Source: Algoriphagus yeomjeoni (lineage in GTDB: Bacteria; Bacteroidota; Bacteroidia; Cytophagales; Cyclobacteriaceae). From it: a stretch of 64,000 nt of DNA. A program made the position numbers and the translations under genes. The notes below the pieces were generated by a model. That model had not been told where the DNA came from. It was given only the letters and a program-made list of their open reading frames with translations, and did not search any database. Of the stretch, positions 60,237 to 64,000 are shown piece after piece (the first letter of the stretch is position 1; each line of letters starts with the position of its first letter). Where the stretch lies: NCBI RefSeq assembly GCF_003259505.1, contig NZ_QLLK01000001.1, forward strand, positions 682,001 to 746,000. The letters are read 5' to 3'.

Positions 60237-62186
60237 ATGCATTCTTTTTACCGATTCTTAGGGATTTGTTTATTCGTCTTATCTACACAAGATCTTTCTG
60301 CACAGACCACTTCCGAACTACTTGATAGTCTTAAAACCGAACTTTCTAAAGCCAAAACGGCTAATGATCGCTCCTTGATTCTTTCAGAATTGACATGGTA
60401 TTACGTGCCAGTTTCACAGGATACAGCTATACTTTTTGGAAAAGAAAATATCGAAGTCGCGAAATCTCTCGACAACCCGGTCATGCTAGCGCAGGCGTAC
60501 AGCGATCTTGGGTATGCCAATATGGAAAAGGGTGAGCTGATAGAAGCAAGAAAGAATTACCAACAAGCTTTGGAACTACGCTATGAGACTGGTGATTCGA
60601 CCAAGATTTATGGTACGATCACTAATTTAGGATCGGTCTATCAGCGGGATTTTCAGTCTGACTCAGCGATGGTAAACTACCTGAAAGCCCTCAGTTTTTT
60701 TGAGCGCTCCGGGAATGACCGAAATGCTGATTTTATAAGGAACAACATTGGAGTGATATACCTCGAGATGCGGAATTACCCAAAGGCTTTGGAAATACTG
60801 CTGGAGGTAGCTGCATACCGAAAGGCACAGAACGATGACTACAATTTGGCCCATACCTTGATGAACATTGGGAACGTCAATAAGAATCTTAAAGAATTCG
60901 AAAATGCAGAAAAGAACTATTTGGACGCCCTGCAGATTTTTCAAGCAGAAGGGGGTAGCGATTACTATACTGCCACAACATTTAACAACCTAGCAACACT
61001 TTACAATGCGCTAGGCAAAAGCGAGCTAGCTATTTCAAATGCTGAGAAAGGTCTTCTCCTCGCCGAAAAGGTTGGTGCAGATTACGACTATGCATTGATC
61101 GAGTCTAATCTCGCTATTTCTTACAGTGACCTGAAGGAATACCCGAAATCCAAAGCGTACTTTTTAAGAGCCATATCTCATTTCAAGGAGCAAAATGCAG
61201 AAAATGACCTAGCAACAATGTACTTATTGATGTCTCCGGTCTATGCTGCGTTGGGTATGCCTGATAGCTCGGCATACTACACCAAAGCCTATTCTGAATT
61301 GAATAAGAAGTTGACTGAGCAGGAAATCCAACAACTCACTTCTGACTTGGAGGCGCGGTACCAATCTGAGCAAAAGGATGCTGCTATTTCCCGTCAACAG
61401 CTGGAGCTTCGAAATAAGAATTTTCAGTTGTACGGCTCACTCGTTCTAGCTGCAGTTTTAGGCTTAGTTGGATATCTGCTTTACAGTCAGCAAAAGTTGA
61501 AAAATAATCAGCTGAAACAAGAAAGTAAATTGAAAGTGGCTTTGGGACAAATCGAAACCCAGAATAAACTTCAAGAGCAGCGGATGCTCATCTCCAGAGA
61601 CCTTCATGATAATATCGGAGCACAACTCACTTTTATCATTTCTGCGATAGAAAATCTCAAGTATTTTGATCCTATCAAAGAGACTCTTACCCATCGCTAC
61701 GATTCCATCGCGGATTTTACCAGGCAAACTATCACTGAGCTTCGGGATACCATCTGGGCGATGAACTCTGGTCAGATTACACTAGAACAGCTTTCAGCTA
61801 GAATTTCAGATTACTTGGAGCGGGCGGGGATTTCTACTCAAGGGATTACTTATGATTTTGATGTGGATAAACAGCTCGATCCTAATTTTCACTTGGTCTC
61901 ATCAGAAGGAATTCAGATTTACCGCATTGTACAAGAGGCTATACAAAACGCACTTAAATACGCCTATCCGAGTATAATACAAGTAAGTGTCTTGTCTGAT
62001 ATACAAGGTATTCAGTTCATCATAAAAGACGATGGTACTGGTTTTGAAGAGTCGAAGATCAAGGCTGGAAATGGTTTATATAATATGCGTAAACGTGCGG
62101 AGGAACTTGGAGGGACCTTGGAAATTCAGTCCGAAGCAGGTAAAGGAACCGCTGTAAAACTTACTCTTCCAAACAAATTGGCTTAA
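60237..62186 (+). CDS. Orphan TPR-containing membrane histidine kinase
   Basis: This protein of about 649 residues starts at the ATG at 60237. It has a signal peptide (MHSFYRFLGICLFVLSTQDLSAQ), then an array of about seven tetratricopeptide repeats (residues 60-360; examples LAQAYSDLGYANMEKGELIEARKNY and FNNLATLYNALGKSELAISNAEKGL). A transmembrane segment follows (LYGSLVLAAVLGLVGYLLYS), then a coiled coil. The HisKA_3 domain has SRDLHDNIGAQLTFI and the HATPase domain ends with GNGLYNMRKRAEELGG. No response regulator is adjacent. Periplasmic TPR sensing is common in this phylum; the signal is unknown. Confidence 0.86.
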   Translation: MHSFYRFLGICLFVLSTQDLSAQTTSELLDSLKTELSKAKTANDRSLILSELTWYYVPVSQDTAILFGKENIEVAKSLDNPVMLAQAYSDLGYANMEKGELIEARKNYQQALELRYETGDSTKIYGTITNLGSVYQRDFQSDSAMVNYLKALSFFERSGNDRNADFIRNNIGVIYLEMRNYPKALEILLEVAAYRKAQNDDYNLAHTLMNIGNVNKNLKEFENAEKNYLDALQIFQAEGGSDYYTATTFNNLATLYNALGKSELAISNAEKGLLLAEKVGADYDYALIESNLAISYSDLKEYPKSKAYFLRAISHFKEQNAENDLATMYLLMSPVYAALGMPDSSAYYTKAYSELNKKLTEQEIQQLTSDLEARYQSEQKDAAISRQQLELRNKNFQLYGSLVLAAVLGLVGYLLYSQQKLKNNQLKQESKLKVALGQIETQNKLQEQRMLISRDLHDNIGAQLTFIISAIENLKYFDPIKETLTHRYDSIADFTRQTITELRDTIWAMNSGQITLEQLSARISDYLERAGISTQGITYDFDVDKQLDPNFHLVSSEGIQIYRIVQEAIQNALKYAYPSIIQVSVLSDIQGIQFIIKDDGTGFEESKIKAGNGLYNMRKRAEELGGTLEIQSEAGKGTAVKLTLPNKLA

Positions 62187-62284
62187 TCAAAGGAAGGCCT
62201 TCGAGCCTTAAATAGTCCATTTGCCGTATTCCCTCAGTATCTCCAATTGACTAGTTTTGGAGTGCTTCTACTGTTTATCTGTTA

Positions 62285-62569
62285 ATGTTCCTATCCATTT
62301 TTGAAGACAATGTACTAGGCATCTTGGTGCTATTAGTTTTGGGCAGTATCGCACTGCTTCATTACCTGCTTTTTAAGGAATATACTATGCAGGACAAGCT
62401 TCAAAATAAGCGGTTAGAAGAAATGGAAGGATTGGTTCAACATGAGATCCGGCGCTCTCAAGGCCTGAGCAATCAAGTAGGTGAGCTAACACAAATCAAA
62501 GAAAAAACGCAAGAACAGCTTGACTTAATTAAGCTTCAGGTGGAGGCAATTGATAAGAAGTCGGGATAA
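62285..62569 (+). CDS. Small membrane protein with coiled coil, unknown
   Basis: The 94 residues have one hydrophobic span (about 9-30, LGILVLLVLGSIALLHYLLF) followed by a charged helical region rich in Glu, Lys and Gln (QNKRLEEMEGLVQHEIRR...EKTQEQLDLIKLQVEAI). This looks like a coiled coil. It is a plausible real gene with an ATG and no overlap. No function is known. It is convergent with the inositol oxygenase gene, 6 bp apart. Confidence 0.6.
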   Translation: MFLSIFEDNVLGILVLLVLGSIALLHYLLFKEYTMQDKLQNKRLEEMEGLVQHEIRRSQGLSNQVGELTQIKEKTQEQLDLIKLQVEAIDKKSG

Positions 62570-62575
62570 TAAAGA

Positions 62576-63394
62576 TTACCAATTAATCGGTCCTTTACCC
62601 AGATACTTCTCAGCAATAGGCAGGTAATAATCCTTTACATCTTCCAGATCATAAATCTTTGGAGATTTGGTGTACAAATCATACTGATTGAAATCCAGTA
62701 TCCATTCCTTATACTTCGCATCCTGAGGGGCTTCAAACTGAGCATAACTTCCGCCATTGTGCCAAGGATAAAACGAATGATAGCGTACCATAACCATTCC
62801 CGCTTCAGGAATTGTGTTTGTTGGATGATTTTTCAATACCTGATAAAAGTACTCATCGTGTCCCCAAGCAAGCTCCAGATTATCCAAGCCACAACCTCTT
62901 TCATAAATTCCTAATTCCGTATTGTAGCGAGGATCTTTCATGTCAGGATTTAGCGCATTGAACTCAGGGTAAACGCAGGTATCAGGCAATTTTGCCCCTA
63001 CGACAAACACGTCACCTACTAATCCCCATTGCTCGTCTTGGCTTGTGCCGTCCTCATCAGATCCGAATAAATACATCACTTTTCCCAAGTCATGGATCAA
63101 ACCAACCAGCTGCATCCAGTCCGGGCGATTATCCGTCCGAAGTGCTTCTGCAGATTGAATCAAATGCTGCACATTTGGCAAGTCTAGATCAGGATCACTC
63201 ACATCGATCAGCGCATTGAGTTTTTCCATGGCATCCCAAAGGTTCATCGGCTTATCAAACTTCAGATATTTTGCCTTCATCCGCTGCACATAATCGTAAG
63301 TCTGATACAAGCGCATTTTTCTGTAATGCTCCTTCACAGCAGCCTTGATGTCTACCTTGTTATAATTTCTGAATTCCTTTTCTGTAGTTTCCAT
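62576..63394 (-). CDS. Myo-inositol oxygenase, animal-like
   Basis: This 272-residue HD-superfamily dioxygenase keeps all six di-iron ligands of mammalian MIOX: His77 (NVQHLI), His101 and Asp102 (LIHDLGK), His179 (GHDEYF), His206 (RYHSFYPWH) and Asp239 (NQYDLYTK). The segments DPDLDLPNVQH, VGLIHDLGKVMYLFG, SFYPWHNGG and LYTKSP read like the vertebrate enzyme. It opens myo-inositol to D-glucuronate. It follows the symporter gene by 4 bp, an inositol uptake and oxidation pair. Confidence 0.92.
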   Translation of the reverse strand: METTEKEFRNYNKVDIKAAVKEHYRKMRLYQTYDYVQRMKAKYLKFDKPMNLWDAMEKLNALIDVSDPDLDLPNVQHLIQSAEALRTDNRPDWMQLVGLIHDLGKVMYLFGSDEDGTSQDEQWGLVGDVFVVGAKLPDTCVYPEFNALNPDMKDPRYNTELGIYERGCGLDNLELAWGHDEYFYQVLKNHPTNTIPEAGMVMVRYHSFYPWHNGGSYAQFEAPQDAKYKEWILDFNQYDLYTKSPKIYDLEDVKDYYLPIAEKYLGKGPINW

Positions 63395-63398
63395 AGCC

Positions 63399-64000
63399 TT
63401 AAGCGATTGTCCCTAAAATTACATAAATAATTACTGTGATTGCAATCAAAATCCATCCCAGAGTCGTGGCATATTTCCAAGGAACTATGCTCAATTTGCC
63501 TGAATCCACCATCACAAACGGAGTTTTCATAGGGAATTGGGCAGAGACCAAATGCATCACCAGTAGGTTGAGAACAAACTCGATTCCCCAGATATGAACG
63601 AAATGGATATTGACTTGAAGTATCAAATCCATCAAAATGTAGAATCCTAGCCCGAATACCAATCCTGCTTTGGCTCCCGCGGCTGATACTTTGGGGAAAA
63701 AGAAACCAGCGATAATGACCGTAGCCATTGGGATAAAGAAGATGCCATTCAGCTGTTGCAAAAGCTGATAAAGTCCCTCTGGAGCATTAGCCACGAAGGG
63801 AGCCACAAGAATAGAAACTATGGCCAAAACAGCCGAAACCCACTTTCCAATACGGACGAGTTGCCCTTCTTGAGCAGATTTTTTGATGTAAACTTTAAAA
63901 ATATCCAGACTGAAAATAGTTGCAGCACTGTTCAGCGCACTGTTAAATGTGCTCAAAATCGCGCCCATAATTACGGCTACAAAGAAACCGGTCATCCAAG
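63399..64000 (-). CDS. Sodium:solute symporter, 5' end cut by window edge
   Basis: The C-terminal 200 residues of an SSF-family transporter run off the right edge. Several membrane spans are visible, beginning with FFVAVIMGAILSTFNSALNSAATIFSLDIFK, the conserved TM9 region with serines that help bind sodium. The pairing with inositol oxygenase suggests inositol as substrate, in line with SGLT/SMIT relatives. The start is outside the window. Confidence 0.85.
   Translation of the reverse strand, partial: WMTGFFVAVIMGAILSTFNSALNSAATIFSLDIFKVYIKKSAQEGQLVRIGKWVSAVLAIVSILVAPFVANAPEGLYQLLQQLNGIFFIPMATVIIAGFFFPKVSAAGAKAGLVFGLGFYILMDLILQVNIHFVHIWGIEFVLNLLVMHLVSAQFPMKTPFVMVDSGKLSIVPWKYATTLGWILIAITVIIYVILGTIA

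Noticed and set aside
1..64000. CRISPR arrays, insertion sequences, prophage genes, rRNA genes
   Set aside because: No regularly spaced direct repeats, transposase, integrase or phage structural motifs, and no rRNA sequence were recognised.

Overview
The window looks like a chromosomal segment of a Bacteroidota bacterium, probably a member of Cytophagales related to Cyclobacteriaceae/Algoriphagus. This is inferred from gene content and promoter style, not from a marker gene. Base composition is modestly AT-rich. Several intergenic regions carry the Bacteroidota -7 element TAnnTTTG, in places with a -33 TTG. Lipoproteins, FKBP lipoprotein trios, a TolB-like propeller beside an NVEALA peptide, and an S16 with a long acidic tail are typical of the phylum. 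No phage, insertion sequence or CRISPR array was seen.

Layout. 0.0-6.4 kb: a cut metallophosphoesterase, then a choline-to-betaine unit (TetR regulator, betB, betA) convergent with a symporter that closely resembles animal choline transporter CHT1. 6.5-9.6 kb: a small winged-helix regulator module with two matching operators, plus DUF1569, VOC and NlpE-like genes. 9.6-14.0 kb: an OxyR-type regulator, a secreted Gfo/Idh/MocA oxidoreductase, an ohrR-ohr pair whose OhrR has no cysteine, and a quinone oxidoreductase. 14.4-17.9 kb: M20 dipeptidase and DsbD.

17.9-32.5 kb is the centrepiece, a complete nitrate assimilation island on the minus strand: porin, rubredoxin-tailed sulfite/nitrite-reductase-like protein, a nitrate reductase fused to a NirB-type FAD module and a BFD iron-sulfur domain, nitrate transporter, NarL-type response regulator, NarX/PilJ-type sensor kinase, DUF4202, nirD and nirB. 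Three promoters of the island (nirB, transporter, porin) carry a 16-bp palindrome TAnGTAT-AA-ATACnTA. Its last two bases are always the first two bases of the -7 box. This looks like a dedicated nitrate-regulon promoter architecture and is the best candidate here for an undescribed system.

33.0-41.8 kb: ndk, nrnA, three tandem FKBP lipoproteins, a propeller/NVEALA cassette bracketed by 28-bp repeats, the rpsP-rimM-trmD-rplS operon and a tRNA-Arg(CCU). 41.9-46.4 kb: a sugar or polyol oxidation cluster. 46.7-54.8 kb: PEGA protein, dipeptidase, methyltransferase, hydrolase, pdxJ, YqeY, CvpA, glutamine amidotransferase, pseudouridine synthase and histidine phosphatase. 54.9-58.7 kb: glpD-glpK-glpF, followed by a 54-bp palindrome. 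58.9-64.0 kb: acyl-CoA dehydrogenase, an orphan TPR histidine kinase, and an animal-like myo-inositol oxygenase with a symporter cut by the window edge.

All calls come from reading the sequence. Family names rest on recognised motifs, not on database searches.
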